DNA of 64,000 nucleotides from Odobenus rosmarus divergens (GCF_000321225.1 NW_004450397.1:1757875-1821874); one strand, 5' to 3'. Counted from the first letter of the stretch, positions 46,896-60,055 are shown. The notes: generated from the letters alone by a model not told the origin. Numbers and translations: made by a program.

Positions 46896-47086
46896 TTTTT
46901 AAGATGTTATTTATTTATTTGACAGAGAGAGATAGTGAGAGCAGGAACACAAGCAGGGGAAGTGGGAGAGGGAGAAGCAGGCTTTCTGCTGAGTAAGGAG
47001 CCCGATATGGGGCTTGATCCCAGGACCTTGGGATCATGACCTGAGCCGAAGGCAGATGCTTAATGACTGAGCCACGCAGGCACCCC
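46896..47086 (-). mobile_element. CAN-SINE, antisense, 18-bp target duplication, in L2
   Basis: TATTTTGGGTCTATCTTT is perfectly repeated at 46878-46895 and 47087-47104. The head reads GAGCCACGCAGGCACCCC. Confidence 0.97.
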
Positions 47087-47666
47087 TATTTTGGGTCTAT
47101 CTTTGAAAAATATCCATACTTCCATCTTTCCTTGCTACTAACACTATTGCTCTCTGTTCTTTAGTTTTTGTTTTCATCATCTCTAGTTTGGATTATTGTA
47201 ATAGTGTTTTAACTGGCTCTCTGCTTTGTCTTTTTCTTTTGTCTTCTTTGAACATAGCTGCCAGAGTGATTCTCTTAAAATGTAAATCTGTCATAACATT
47301 TCTCTGCTTAACATTTTCTAGTGGCATTCTATCATAAGTGAAATTGTTATGGCCTCTGATTCTTTACATGATGTGGCCTTGTTTTAACACTCTGACCTCA
47401 TTTCCTGCTATTCTTCCATCTTTGACTCAACTGTGGCCACACTAGCCACCTACCTGTTTGTAGAACACTCTACACATGCCCCTGCCTTTAGGATTTTTAC
47501 TTGAGGTTTCCTCTGCATTCTTCCCTCAGACATCCAAATGGCTCATCCCCTCATTTCCTTTAACTCTTTAATCAAATATCTCCTTATAAAGAGAGTTCTA
47601 TAGCCACCCAATCTGAATTTCACCAATCTAAATTTTAATGCTGCCCCTTGTTCCCTAATCCTTTCT

Positions 47667-47822
47667 CAGTCTCTTTCCTGCCTTTTTCCCCCCTCCATCC
47701 ATGTCTTATATATCTTTCTCTTACATATCTGTGTTTTCCTTTATCAGTCTCTTTCCTGCTTTTTTTCCCCCTCCATACATGTCTTACGTATCTTTCTCTT
47801 ACATATCTGTGTTTTACTTATT
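47667..47822. repeat. 78-bp tandem duplication inside L2
   Basis: CAGTCTCTTTCCTG starts at 47667 and again at 47745. Both copies continue through a C-rich run, TCCAT, ATGTCTTA and TATCTTTCTCTTACATATC with only a handful of mismatches. Confidence 0.9.
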
Positions 47823-48099
47823 ATTAACTTGCTTATTGTACCTCTTCTCATCTAGAATGTAAGCTCCATGAAAGCAGGGGTATTTATCTATTTTATTTAC
47901 TGATATATTCCCAGTGCCAAAAGCATGACTGGCAAATAGTAAGTATCCATAAATATTTGTATTTGAATGAATGTATAAATGAAAAAAAATGTTACTTGCT
48001 GTTAGACATGCTGTAGACATGAAAGTGATTACTTTAAGTTGAACTTAAATACAGTGACCTTGCTCAAGTTTCCCTTTCAAAAGTTTGTCTCTGTTTTTT

Positions 48100-48760
48100 T
48101 TATTGCTTAAAATGATATCATCTATGAATAATGATGTTTGTGATTTTCCTTTTCCAAACCTGCAAAATTTTATGTATATTTATCTTTGTGCATGGTCTAA
48201 GACCTCTAGAAAGTTGTTGAATAAAAGTAGTTGGAGTGGGCATTCTTTTTCTGTTCTTGATTTTAAAGGGAGTGAATCTGATGTTTCAACATGAGCAAGT
48301 AATATTAATTATAAGCCTTTGGTAGATATTCTTTATCAGGCTAAAAAAGTTAACCTTTACTTCCATGTTTGCTAAGTTTGTTTATTTGTGCTTTATCATG
48401 AGTTAGTGTTAATTTTGGTAAAAATAAATGAATGGTAATTTTTTTATTATGTTCATGTGTTAAAATTTATTTTATTATGAATGAATATTGAATTTTCTGC
48501 TTTTGAGATGATTTTCTCCATTAATATTTTAATGTGATAAGTAACATAGAATTTCTAATGTAAACATTCTCTTTCACTCTTGGGATAAAACTGAACTTAT
48601 TCATTATAATGCTATCTGATTCATATATCATTGGATCTAATTCACTATTTTTTTAAGGATGCTTACTTCTATTTTATGAATAAAATTGGCCTTTAATTTC
48701 TCCTTTTAGTCACTGTCTACTTATAACTTTAGTATAATTGAATGAGGTGGGGAATATTTC
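48100..48760 (-). mobile_element. Old L1M ORF2 fragment, antisense
   Basis: ATGATATCATCTATGAATAATG, AAGTAGTTGGAGTGGGCATTC and AAAATTGGCCTTTAATTTC are antisense reverse-transcriptase-region text, heavily diverged. Confidence 0.65.
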
Positions 48761-49154
48761 CTATTTATTTATTCATATATTTTAATTTAAAATTCTAGTT
48801 AACATACAGTGTAACATTAGTTTCAGGTGTAGAATTTAGTGATCCAACACTTGCCTGCAACATCTGGTGCTCATCACAAGTGTACTCCTTATGCCCCATC
48901 ATTTATTTCACTCATCTCCGCACCAGCCTCCCCTCTGGTAAAACCATCTGTTTGTTCTTTATTAGTTAAGAGTCTGTTTCTTGGTTTTCCTCTCTCTTTT
49001 TCCCAGTATGATCATTTGTTTCTTAAATTCCACATATGAGTGAAATCATATGGTATTTGTCTTTCTCTGACTTATTTTGCTTAGCATAATACTTTCTACC
49101 TCCATCCATGTCATTGCAACTGGCAAGTTTCATTCTTTTTTATGGCTGAGTAAT

Positions 49155-49198
49155 ACTACATATATATATATTATATATATATATACATATATATACAT
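49155..49198. repeat. (AT)n microsatellite in L1
   Basis: ACATATATATATATTATATAT with ATATACATATATATAC, at the same L1 position as the GT repeat at 1566. Confidence 0.9.
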
Positions 49199-49672
49199 TT
49201 TCTTTATGCATTCATCAGTTGAAGGATATTTGAGCTCTTTCCATAATTTGGCTGTTGTTGATAACGCTGCTATAAACATCAGAGTGCATGTATCTCTTTG
49301 AATTAGTATTTTTGTGTTCATTGGGTAAATACTTAGTAGTGTGATTGCTGCATCATAGGGTAGTCCTATTTTTAACTTTTTGAGGAACCTCCATACTGTT
49401 TTCCAGAGTGACTACACCAGTTTGCATTCCTACCAACAGTGTAAGAGCATTCCTCTTTCTAGACATCCTTGCCAACACCTGTTATTTCTTATGTTATTAA
49501 TTTTAGCCATTCTGACTGGTGTGAGGTTATATCTTATAGTTTTGATTTGTATTTCCCTGATGAGGAGGGATGTTGAACATAGCTTCATGTGTTTGTTGGC
49601 CATCTGTATGTCTTTAGAAAAATGTCTATTCATGTCTTTATTTTTATTTATTTTTTAAAAATATTTTATTTA

Positions 49673-49865
49673 GGGGCACCTGGGTGGCTCAGTCGTTAAT
49701 CGGCTGCCTTTGGCTCAGGGCATGGTCCCGGGGTCCTGAGATCGAGCCCCACATTGGGCTCTCTGCTCAGCAGGAAGCCTGCTTCTCCCTCTCCCCCTCC
49801 CCCTGCTTGTGTTCCCTCTCTCGCTGTCTCTCTCTCTCTGTCGAATAAATAAATAAAATCTTTAA
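49673..49865 (+). mobile_element. CAN-SINE inserted in tail of an opposite SINE
   Basis: The copy is GGGGCACCTGGGTGGCTCAG to its AAATAAATAAATAAAATC tail. AAAAATATTTTATTTA occurs at 49657-49672 and 49866-49881, and this word belongs to the tail of the antisense SINE that continues at 49882. Confidence 0.95.
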
Positions 49866-49881
49866 AAAAATATTTTATTTA

Positions 49882-50048
49882 TTTGGGGGGGAGAGGGAGA
49901 GAAAACATGAATGGGGGAGGGGCAGAGGGAGAAGGAGAAGCAGGCTTCCCGCTGAGCAGGGAGCCCAATGCGGGGCTCAATTCCAAGACCCCAGGATTAT
50001 GCCTGAGCTGAAGGCAGATGCTTAACTGATTGAGCCACCCAGGTGCCC
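49882..50048 (-). mobile_element. CAN-SINE, antisense, tail split by the preceding SINE
   Basis: The copy is TTTGGGGGGGAGAGGGAG to GAGCCACCCAGGTGCCCC. Its tail begins before the inserted SINE, at about 49640. The two SINEs face each other tail to tail. Confidence 0.93.
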
Positions 50049-51639
50049 CTTCTCCCCATTTTTAATTGGATTATTCAGTTTTTGGATGTTGCCTTTTATA
50101 AGTTCTTGGTATATTTTGGATGCTAACCATTTATTAGATACGTCATTTGCAAATATATTCTCCCATTCTGTAGGTTGCCTTTTACTTTTGTTGATTGTTT
50201 CCTTTGCTGTGCAGAAGCTTTTTATTTTGATGAAGTCCCAATAGTGTATTTTTGCTTGTTTCCCTTACCTCAGGAGACATATCTAGAAGGAAGTTGCTAT
50301 GGCCGATATCAAAGAGGTTACTGCCTGTGTTCTCCTCTAGGATTTTTATGGTTTCAGGTCTCCCAGTAGTTTTTCATCCATCTCAGATTTATTTTTGTGT
50401 ATGGTGTAGGATGTGGTCCAGTTTCATTCTTTTGCATGTTGCTGTCCAATTATCCTAACACCAATTGTTGAAAAGACTGTATTTTTTCCATTGGATATTC
50501 TTTCCTACTTTGTTGAAGTTTAGTTGACTGTAGGGTTTTGGGTTCCTTTCTGGGTTTTCTATTCTGTTCTATAGATCTATGTGTCTGTTTTTGTGCCAGT
50601 ACCATACTCTTTTGATCACTATAGCTTTATAATATAACTTGAAGTCCAGGAATTTTGAAGCCTCCAGCTTTGCTTTTCTTTTTCAAGGTTGCTTTGGCTA
50701 TTTGGGGTCTTTTGTGGTTCCATACAAATTTTAGGATTGTTTGTTCTACCTTTGTGAAAAATGTTGTTGGTATTTTGATAAGGATTTCATTAAATGTATA
50801 GATTGCTTTGAGTAGTATAGACATTTTAACAATATTTGTTCTTCCAATCCATGAGCATAGAATGTTTTCCCATTTCTTTGTGTCTTCTTTAATGTCTTGC
50901 ATCAGTGTTTTATAGTTTTTAGAGTACAGGTCTTTCACCTCTTTGGTTAGGTTTATTCCAAGGTATCTTATGATTTAATGCAATTGTAAATGGGATTGAT
51001 TCCTTGATTTCTCTTTCTGATGCTTCATTATTGGTGTATAGAATTGCAACAGATTTCTGTATGTTGATTTTGTATTCTGTGACTTTACTGAATTTGGTTA
51101 TCAGTTCTAGCAGTTTTTTGGTGGAATCTTTGCGGTTTTCTATATAGAGTATCACGTCATCTGCAAATAGTGAAAGTTTGACTTCTTCCTTGCCAATTTG
51201 TATGCTTTTTATTTCTTTCTTTGGTTTGATTTCTGTGGCTAGGACTTCCAGTGCTATGTTAAATAATGGTGGTGAGAGTGGACATCCCTGTCTTGTTCCT
51301 GACCATAGAGGAAAAGTTCTCATTTTTCCTCATTGAGGATGATATTAGCTGTGTTTTTTTCATATATGGCCTCCATTATGTTGAGGTATGCTCCCTCCAA
51401 TCGTACTTTGTTGAGGTTTTTTTTTTTTTTATCGTGAATGGGTATTGTACTTGGTCAAGTGCTTTCTCTGCATCTGTTGAAAGGATCATATGGCTCTTTA
51501 TCCTTTCTTTTATTAATGTGGTTTGTTGCATGGATTGATTTGCAAATATTGAACAACACTTGCATCCCTGGAATAAATCCCACTCGTTTGTGGAGAATGA
51601 TTCTTTTATTGTATTGTTGGATATAGTTGCTACTATTTT

Positions 51640-51825
51640 TTTGGAAGGTTTTATTTATTTATTTGACAGAGAGAGACAGCGAGAGAGGGAACACAAGCAG
51701 GGGAAGTGGGAGAGGGAGAAGCAGCCTTCCTGCTGAGCAGGGACCCCAGTGCAAGGCTAGATCCCAGGACCCCAGGATCATGACTGGAGCTGAAGGCAAA
51801 CGCTTAATGACTGAGCCACCCAGGT
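51640..51825 (-). mobile_element. CAN-SINE, antisense, head-truncated
   Basis: TTGCTACTATTTT flanks it at 51627-51639 and 51826-51838. The head stops at GAGCCACCCAGG and lacks the usual CGCCCC. Confidence 0.94.
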
Positions 51826-52999
51826 TTGCTACTATTTTATTGATATTTTTTGCATCCGTGTTCATCAGGAATATTGGCCTGTAGTTCTCTTTTTTAGTGG
51901 AGTCTTTATCTGGTTTTGGTATCAGGTAATGCTGGCCTCATAGAATGAATTTGGAAGTTTCCCTTCCTTTTCTATTTTTTTGGAATAATTTGAGAAGAAT
52001 AGGTATTAACTCTTTTAAGTGTTTGGTAGAATTCTACTTTGAAGCCATCTGGCTCTGAACTTTTGTTTGTTCAGAGATTTTTGATTACTGTTTCAATTTC
52101 TTTGTTGGTTATCAGTCTGTTCAAATTTTCTATTTCTTTCTGTTTCAGTTTTCATAGTTTTGTATATTTCTAGGAATTTATCCATTCTTCCAGGTTATCC
52201 AATTTGTTGGCATATAGTTTTTCTTAATTTTCTCTTATAATTTTTTGTATTTCTATGGTATTGGTTGATATTTCTCCTCTCTTATTTGTAATTTTATTTA
52301 TCTGGGTCTTTTCTCTTTTATTTATGATAAGTGTGGCTAGGGGTTGATCAATTTCATTAATTTTTTCAAAGAACCAGCACCTGGTTTCATCGATCTGTTC
52401 TATTGGTTTTGTTTGTTTGTTTCCATATCATTTATTTCTGCCCTAATCTTTATTTTTTCCCTTCTTCTGCTGCCATTAGGCATTGTTTGTTGTTCTTTTT
52501 CTAGCTTCTTTAGGTGTAAGGTTAGGTTGTTTATTTAAGATTTTTCTTGCTTCTTAAGGTAGGCTTAAGGTATTGCTATGTAGTTTCCTTTTAGGATTGC
52601 TTTTGCTACATCCCAAAGGTTTTGGACCACTGTGTTTTCAGTTTTCATTTCTTTCCATGTATTTTTTTAACTTCCTCTTTGATTTCCTAGTTGACCTATT
52701 CATTGTTTAGTAGTATGTTGTTTAACCTCCATGTATTTGTGGTCTTTCCAAATTTTTTCTTGTGGTTGACTTCATGTTTTATTGTGGTCAGAAAATATGC
52801 ATGATATGATCTCAAACTTTTGGAGATAGAAATCTGTATTTTTACTTGAAATCAACTTTAATAATCAATACTATATTTCCTCCTGGTATTTTTATGCATA
52901 TATTTATACACATATATAAAGTGTATATTTAAGTAAATGAAATTGGAGTAACATTTTATATAGTTTTTTCCAGTAAAAATCCTAATATATTTGACACAT

Positions 53000-54720
53000 T
53001 TTATATACAGTCTTGTACATTCATCTTTTACATAGAATAACATAGGACTGTATATTCTTCAGAAAACTAGATTTGATGTCTTTATAATGCTTCATTATTT
53101 GTATATTTCATAACATATTTTATCTCCTAGTATCTACTTGTTTTGGTTCTTAACATTGTTTTGTTTTCAAATAATCCCATGAAGCCATCTTTGTAAATAA
53201 AACTCTGTTCATATCTCTGATTATTTCCTTGGGATAAACCTAAAGAATTGACATTATTCGGTCAAAGATTATAAATAAGTATTTGTTCTAGAATTTGTTT
53301 TGAAAGTGAAACATAAAGAAATCCTCTTTAAAAAGCCTCTTAAAAAAATAAAAACTTTTTATTTTACTATACTTTGTATATGTATTTTATTGTACATATT
53401 TTTTCTTTACCTCAAATTTTTCTTTTTCTAGTAATACTTTGTCTTGTGGTCTGTTTTCTGTTACATAGCTACTTCTTTCTTTGATTAGTATTTACTAGGT
53501 ACATCTTTTCATTCCTTTATTTTCAACATTTTTGTGTTATGTTTAGTTGTTGTCTCTAGTGAAAAATAACATATAGATGATAATCTCTTTTATTTATCTG
53601 GTAATTTTGCTCATTTACATTTATTTAAGTGTTTTACACCTTTTGTGATTATTGATATATCACCTACCATCTTTTTTTGTGTGTTACATTCATCTTTTCA
53701 TACTTTTATTTCTCATTCCTTGCTTTAAAATACATTGATTTTTTTACCATGTATTTTTCCTTTTTTTTTTTTTTTTGGTATTGACCCTTAAAAGTTTAAC
53801 ATGCATATGTAATACAATCTAAAATTAATTACTTGAATAATGCAAAGATTTTCAAACTCTTTAACTCTGAATGAAACATTCCCAATTTACATATATATTT
53901 GGTCTGGCATTTAGTTCTGTTTTTTAACGTAACAAAATAGACAATATTCTTGTTATTTTATAAAGGCAATTTCTAAAGATAATGCTTATGTAGATATATT
54001 TACAAATTTATTTCATTTGTCTGACTGCTTTTAAGATTTCATCTTTGTCTTTTTTGTCGAGTAGTTTGTTCATAATAGGCATAATATTATTTGATTTCCC
54101 CATGGAATATGTTATGATTCCTGTATTTGGGTAGCATGTCTTTTGTCATATCTTAAATATTCTACTCATTATTGCAGTTAAATATTGCCTTTCCTGCATT
54201 AAAAAAAAATTGTTCTATCCAGGGCTGCAATTAGATATAGGATATGCCGTCTCATTCTGTCCTCCATATTTCTTAACTTCTTCAAATTTTCTATATCCTT
54301 ATCTCCCTGTGCTGCATTCTCAGAAATTTCTTCATTCTTCTAGCTTTCTCTCTATATATGTTGAATTTCTTTTAAAATCTATCCTTGTGTTTTTATATGT
54401 AAACAGTTTTATACTTCTGAAGGCTACATTTGATTTTTTAAAGACTATTCTTGATAATTATTGCTAGTTCCTTGTTGCTTGCACTTGTTTGTGTGTATAC
54501 TTTTTGTTTTCTTTAAATGTTACTAAGATTCTGCTTCTCTATCTTATGTTGGTCCTCAAGCTTAGTCTCAGAATTGCAGTTCTGGTTTTGGCATTTGTCA
54601 TCATAGCAGCCCATCTTTTACATATGTTTGCTGCTAATAGCTTATATATATATATGCTGTTGTTCCTGATTTTTACCTTATCTCATGTTGAGTGCAACAA
54701 TGTAATAAAATTATGTTTTA
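53000..54720 (-). mobile_element. Ancient L1M fragments, antisense
   Basis: The stretch 53000-53330 has CTGATTATTTCCTTGGGATAAAC. The stretch 53500-53760 has TTTACATTTATTTAAGTGTT and ATTATTGATATATCACC. The stretch 54150-54720 has CTCATTCTGTCCTCCATATTTC and CTGTGCTGCATTCTCAG. Together they resemble the 5' half of old L1M copies read antisense. Individual joins are uncertain. Confidence 0.5.
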
Positions 54721-55844
54721 CTTAGGTTTTAGTGGAAAAATTTTTCCCAAAGTATGTAATCATATATTGCTGCAATCAAAAGTCCAGTATTTAATTTTAG
54801 TAATTAGGATTCTTTTTTTTAAGTAAATGGTAATCTATTTTTAATCTGTGAAGTAAAATCATAACAAATTTAAATGCTTTATATTTTATATTCCATGGAT
54901 AATCTCATCTTTTCATAGAGTTGTCCTAGAAAGGATAAGAGGAGAAAAAAAGATGAGTTTGGGAAGTACATCTACTTAGTATAGGGTCTGTAAGTGTTTA
55001 AGTAATGTCAAAAAGGAGCTTTAAATTTGGCTAACAAGAGGCATAATGTGAAATAAAATTATAGGTAATCAAAAGGCAGCTTGCCTTATGTTCAATTTCT
55101 TTCAACTAATGGCAAAAGAATAGTGGATTAGTCTATCTGGTATATAGTATATTTTGTGTATTAGTATATAGTAGATTATAGATACCATTTTCTCAACATT
55201 TTTCAGTAGTTTTCTATTTCCAATTTTTTTAACTTTTTCTCATGAATCAGATAGTGGAGGCTTAGTAGTAGAAGAATAAGTTTATAAACTGCATGCATTT
55301 ACTTTATTATTTCATCTCTCATTGGAGGCTTATTCAAAACATGCATGTGGGAGTTAGTGGGTAGGAATGGGGAAGAATGGAAGAATCTTGGTTTTGAGGA
55401 TTTCACATGATAGATCAAATGGTTTTTATACTCAGGAAGAAAAATAATTTTATTTTCTTGATTCTAAACTGCCGGCTTTGGCATGTAAGTGCATATGTAC
55501 TATGTGAAAGGTAATGTAGTATCAAAATATTTTATTTAAGCATATATTAATGTTTATCATTTACATTTAGGTAACTTATGAGTTAATTTTATGAACTAAA
55601 ATAATTCAAAGCATTGGATTTTAGTTTTTAACAAATAAATTATCTTAATGATGTATCAATAATTTAATTAATAAATTATATCATAATAAAGTATTAGATA
55701 AATAAAACACCAAATTTAATATTTAGGTAACATCTACTTATCAGATAGAAAATTAAGTTATAAATTAGCATATTCAGTAAGAAAATTTGGCATTTATTTA
55801 ATGGCTATAAGACAATTTTTTAATATTAAATACCTTTTAAGACT

Positions 55845-58270
55845 TTTTTTGGCAAAATTTTAGGTTCACAGAAAAATTGAGAGGAAGGTACACAGCTTTC
55901 CCATATATTTCCTGTCATAACACATGTGTAGCCTCTCCCATTATCATCATCCTCAATGTGAGTGGTATGTTTGTTAAATCAGTGAAACTACATTGACACA
56001 TCATAATTGGCCAAGTCCATAGTTACGTTATGGTTTACTGTTGGTGTTGTTTATTATATAGGTTTGACAAATGTATAATGACATGTATCTGTCATCATAG
56101 TATCATACAGAATATTTTTACTGCCATAAAAAATTCTTTGTGCTCCACCAGTTATCCCTCCCTCCCCCCAACCCCTGGTCACCACTGGCCTTTTTACTGT
56201 CTCTATAGTTTTTCCTTTTCCAGAATGTCATGTAGTTGCAATCATACAGTATGTAGCCTTTTTTAATTGGCTTCTTTCACTTAATAATATCCATTTAAGG
56301 TTCCTTCATGTCTTTCCATAGCTTGATAGCTCATTTATTCCTAGTGCTGAATAATATTCCATTTTCTGTATATATTACAGTCCCTCCATTCACCCACAGA
56401 GGGACATCTTGGTTACTTCCAGATTTTGGCAATTATTAATAAAGTTGTTATAAACATTCATGTGCAGGTTTTGTGTGACATAAGTTTTCACCTCCTTTGG
56501 GTAAATATCAAGGTCATGACTGTTGGATTGCATGGTAAGAGTGTATTTATTTTTCTAAGAAACTGCTAAAATATTTTCCAAAGTGGCTATACCATTTTGC
56601 ATTTCTACCAGCATAGAATAAGAGTTCCTGTTGCTCTACCAGCATTTGGTGATGTCAGTGTTCTGGGTTTTGGCCATTCTAAGTAGTGCGTAGTGGTATC
56701 TCATTGTTTTAATTTGCTTTTTCCTGATGACATATGATATGGAATATGTTTTCATATGCTTATTTGCCATCTGTTATTTTGTGAGGGATCTGTAATGTCA
56801 TAGGTTTATTTAATTGGGTTGTTTGTTTTCTTATTGTTGAGTTTTAAGAGTTCTTTGTATATTTTGGAGAACAGTTTTTTTTATCAATGTGTGATTTGCA
56901 AATATTTTTCCTCAGTCTGTGGCTTATCTTCTTATTCTCTTCACATTGTCTTTTGCAGAGCAGAAGTTTTTAATTTTAATGAAATCAATTATTTTTTTTC
57001 ATGGATCATACCTTTGTTGTGTCTGAAAAACATGGCCATACCCAAGGTCATCTAGGTTTTCTCGTTTGTTATCTTTTAAGAGTTTTATAGTCTTGCATTT
57101 TACATTTAGGTCTACTATGATCCATTTTGAATTAATTTGTATGAAGGGTACAGTGTCTATGTATAGATTCTCTTTTTGTTTTGTTTTGTTTTTTTGCACG
57201 TGGATGTCCAATTGTCTTAGCACCATTTGTTGAAAAGATTGTCGTTACTCCATGGTATTGCCTTTGCTCCTTTGTCAAAGATGAGTTGGCTGTATTTATG
57301 TGTGTGTATTGATCTATTTGTTTCTTTTGTGAATACCATACTATTTTGATTATTGTAGCTTTATAGTAAGTGTTGAAATTAGGTAGTATCAGTCTTCTAA
57401 CTTTGTTGTTTTTCTTCAATGTTGTTTTTGCTATTCTGGGTCTTTTGCTTCTCTGTATTAATTTTGGAATTAGTTTTTTAATAACTACAAAATACCTTGC
57501 CTGAATTTTGAATGGTGTTGCATTAAAGCTAAAGATGAATTATAAAAAAAATTGTTATAATTTCTTCCTTAAGTGTTTGGAAGAGTTTACCAGTGGAACC
57601 CATCTGATTGTGCTTTCTGTTTTGGAATATTATTAATTATTGATTTGATTTATTTAATACATATAGGCCTATTCAAATTGATGTTTTTGTGTCAGTTTGG
57701 CAGATTATGTCTTTCAAGGTATTGTTTCATTTCATCTAGGTTTTCTATTTGTTGAGCATAGAGTTGTTTGTATTAATTTTTATTACCTTTTTAATGTCCA
57801 TGGGATCTGTAATGATGTCCTGTTTAATTTCATTTAGTAATTGTGTCCTCTCTTGTTTTTTTCTTAGCTTATTAAAGACTTATCATCATTATTCATCTTT
57901 TAAAAGAAACAATTTTTGGTTTTGTTGATTTTCTTTATTGATTTCCTTTTTTTTTTTATTTCAGTGCTCTAATTCTTACTTCTTCTGGTTATGTGGGATT
58001 TAGTTTGCTCTTTTTTTTTCTAGTTTTCTAAGGAAGTTTAGGTGATTCATTTTAATTCTTTTTCTTTTTAATATATGCATTTAATGCTATTATTTCTTTC
58101 TAAGCATTACTTTCACTACATCCTATAAACTTTGATAAGGTATTTTCAAATTTCATTTAGTTTAAAATATTTTAAAAATTCTCTTGATATTTCTTCTTTG
58201 ACTCATGCATTATGTATAAGTGTGTTGTTTAATCTCCATATATTTTGGGATTTTTTTTCAGATTACTAAT
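55845..58270 (-). mobile_element. Old L1 (L1MB/MC-like), antisense, 2.4 kb
   Basis: The 3'UTR block (TTTAGGTTCACAGAAAAATTG, CCCCTGGTCACCACTGG) leads into the ORF2 C-terminus (TGGGTAAATATCAAGG, CCAAAGTGGCTATACC) and reverse-transcriptase-proximal text (CACCATTTGTTGAAAAGATTG, ATACCATACTATTTTGATTAT). It ends near 58270 at GTGTTGTTTAATCTCC-like text. No long open frame remains. Confidence 0.8.
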
Positions 58271-58274
58271 TTGT

Positions 58275-59570
58275 TTTGAAGTCATACTGTGTGCTGGTTG
58301 ACTTTGGCATAGCAATGAATAAATGAAACACAGTTCCTGCCTGTATTTGGCATATATTCTAAGCCTTAGAATCTAGCAATTGAGAGGGAAATAATTACAA
58401 AGCAATTATTGAAATTTCTCGGATAAAGAAATTAGAGTAATGTTAAAGGAGCACAGAGAAGCATACAATTCATCTACATTTGAGGGATCCCAGAAGGTTT
58501 TCTGCATTAAGTGACAACTAGGCTGAGGCCTGGGGGATTAATAGAGCAAGCTAGGTAAAGAAGAGGAGAAATTCTGGTAACATGCGCAAAGACCTAGAGG
58601 TCAGCCCCGAACTTTTCAGTGTAGCCAGGAAAGCATGCAAAGAGCATGCAGTGTCCACAGCAGACCTTGGCCAGGCCATGGAGGCCTTTTGAAGCCATGC
58701 TGAACAGTTAGCACTTTATCCCAAGATAACCCCTCAGACTCCTACTGAAGAGGCTGTGCTTAGGAACTTTGTATCTGAAAAGATCATTTTTTAGCTCACA
58801 CAAATTGAGTTAAAGTGGAGCAAATCTGGAAGCAGTGATGCCAGGTCAGGGATAAATGCAGTTTCTAGGTAAGAGATGGGTACAGTTTGGCTAAAAAAAG
58901 TAACAGTGTAGGGAGAGGAGTTGACAGATTTGATACTGAGGAGGCAAACTGTGGGTCTTCTTGGTTGGATTACTTATGTAGTTGGTGTGTGAGAACAAGA
59001 GAGGAAATTCCAAATATTTTGGCTTAAGTAGCAGAATTAACAGTGTTCTCATTCACTGGAAAAGAAGGCAGGAGGAGGGGAGGATTTTGGAAGAAAGAAT
59101 ATTAGTTGGTTTGTGACATGATGAAATTTGGGTGTCTGTGAGACATCTGAGTAAAGCTGCCTAGTTGACTGTTATATACATGAGACTGGAGATCAGGGTA
59201 ACAGAGAAACCTCAGAATCTTTGTGGTATGATGAAATAAAGGGCCTCCATTGCTATGAGAGAGGAGGGCCTATGGGTTGGGGGATTCGTTCCAATTATGG
59301 CAGAAAACTAAAGACAGTGCTTTGTGAAGTTGTTGAGGACGTAGAATTTGTTAACCACAAAATAGGAATGACCAGAAGATGCAGTGAGAAGGTTGATCAA
59401 ACATGAAAGAGGATGATGAGGTGAAGAGAAGGAGAATAGAAGGCCAGAAGGGGCACACATCTCAAGTGGCCACATGGATGAGCAGGACATCATATGTAGT
59501 GAGTTTGCTGTCCTGAAGTTGTCTGAAAACATCAGTACCAGAAGCCCCTTACTTAATGGGGAAGCAGGGG
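58275..59570 (-). mobile_element. L2 LINE 3' end, antisense
   Basis: GCAATGAATAAATGAAACACAG, CACAGTTCCTGCCTG, GACCTAGAGGTC, TTGAAGCCATGCTGAAC and GTCTGTGAGACATCTGAGT follow the reversed L2 3' series. Its region overlaps that of the sense L2 at 46580-47960. Confidence 0.7.
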
Positions 59571-59865
59571 GGTAGTGAGGGGAAGGGAAGTGGGAGAGAC
59601 TTTAAGTCCTTTCAGGAGTCTGAATAGGTTATATTTCCAAAGGCCTAGTCTGTAGTAGAGGGGGAGACTTGGAATATAGCCTAATTTTGTCACATACACA
59701 TGAATTGTCTGTGAGCCATATACTTCTGTTTACACAGATTCTCAGAATACATTCAGGCCCAGATCTTTGTGTGATGAGGTTCTGGGGTAGTCATTATTAT
59801 CATTTGAGCAAATAGTTAATTCTTTATTTATGTGGCAATATGTGTGTTAAAAATACACAATTATT

Positions 59866-60055
59866 GGGGCACTGGGTGGCTCATTCAGTTAGGTGACTGC
59901 CTTCAGCTCAGGTCATGTTCTCAGGGTCCTGGAATTGAGCCCCACATCAGGCTCCCTGTTCAGCAGGGAGTCTGCTTCACCTTCTCCCTCTGCCATGCCC
60001 CCCAGCTTGTCCTCTCTGTCTCTCTCTCTCTCTGTCAAATAAATAAAATCTTTAA
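59866..60055 (+). mobile_element. CAN-SINE with 17-bp target duplication
   Basis: GGGGCACTGGGTGGCTCATTC starts it. AAAAATACACAATTATT lies at 59849-59865 and 60056-60072. Confidence 0.96.

Larger units (their letters stand above)
46580..47960 (+). mobile_element. L2 LINE 3' end (sense)
   Basis: The order matches L2: GATCTCATCCAGTCTCATGG, TATATCCAACTCCATATTTG, TCTGGAGTTATCCATGAGTC, GCTGCCAGAGTGATTCTC, GATGTGGCC, CCCCTGCCTTTAGG, AGAATGTAAGCTCCATG and ATATTCCCAGTGCC, ending in the ATGAATG-type tail near 47960. A SINE (46896-47086) and an internal 78-bp duplication modify it. Confidence 0.85.
48765..52830 (-). mobile_element. Carnivoran L1, 4 kb, antisense, 5'-truncated
   Basis: This is the longest single L1 in the window: 3'UTR (GTTAACATACAGTGTAACATTAG) through most of ORF2, ending near TGTGGTCAGAAAATATGC. 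The minus-strand frame at 50919-51323 (134 codons) keeps the reverse-transcriptase FADD active-site motif ([11 protein letters not shown]), and 50627-50938 keeps another 103 codons. Frameshifts and stops elsewhere make it inactive. ORF1 and the 5'UTR are absent. Three SINEs have inserted into it. Confidence 0.9.

Noticed and set aside
50627..51323. Minus-strand frames with a FADD reverse-transcriptase motif
   Set aside because: They are part of a 4-kb L1 that lacks ORF1 and carries stops and frameshifts, so they are not a functional gene or a novel retron.
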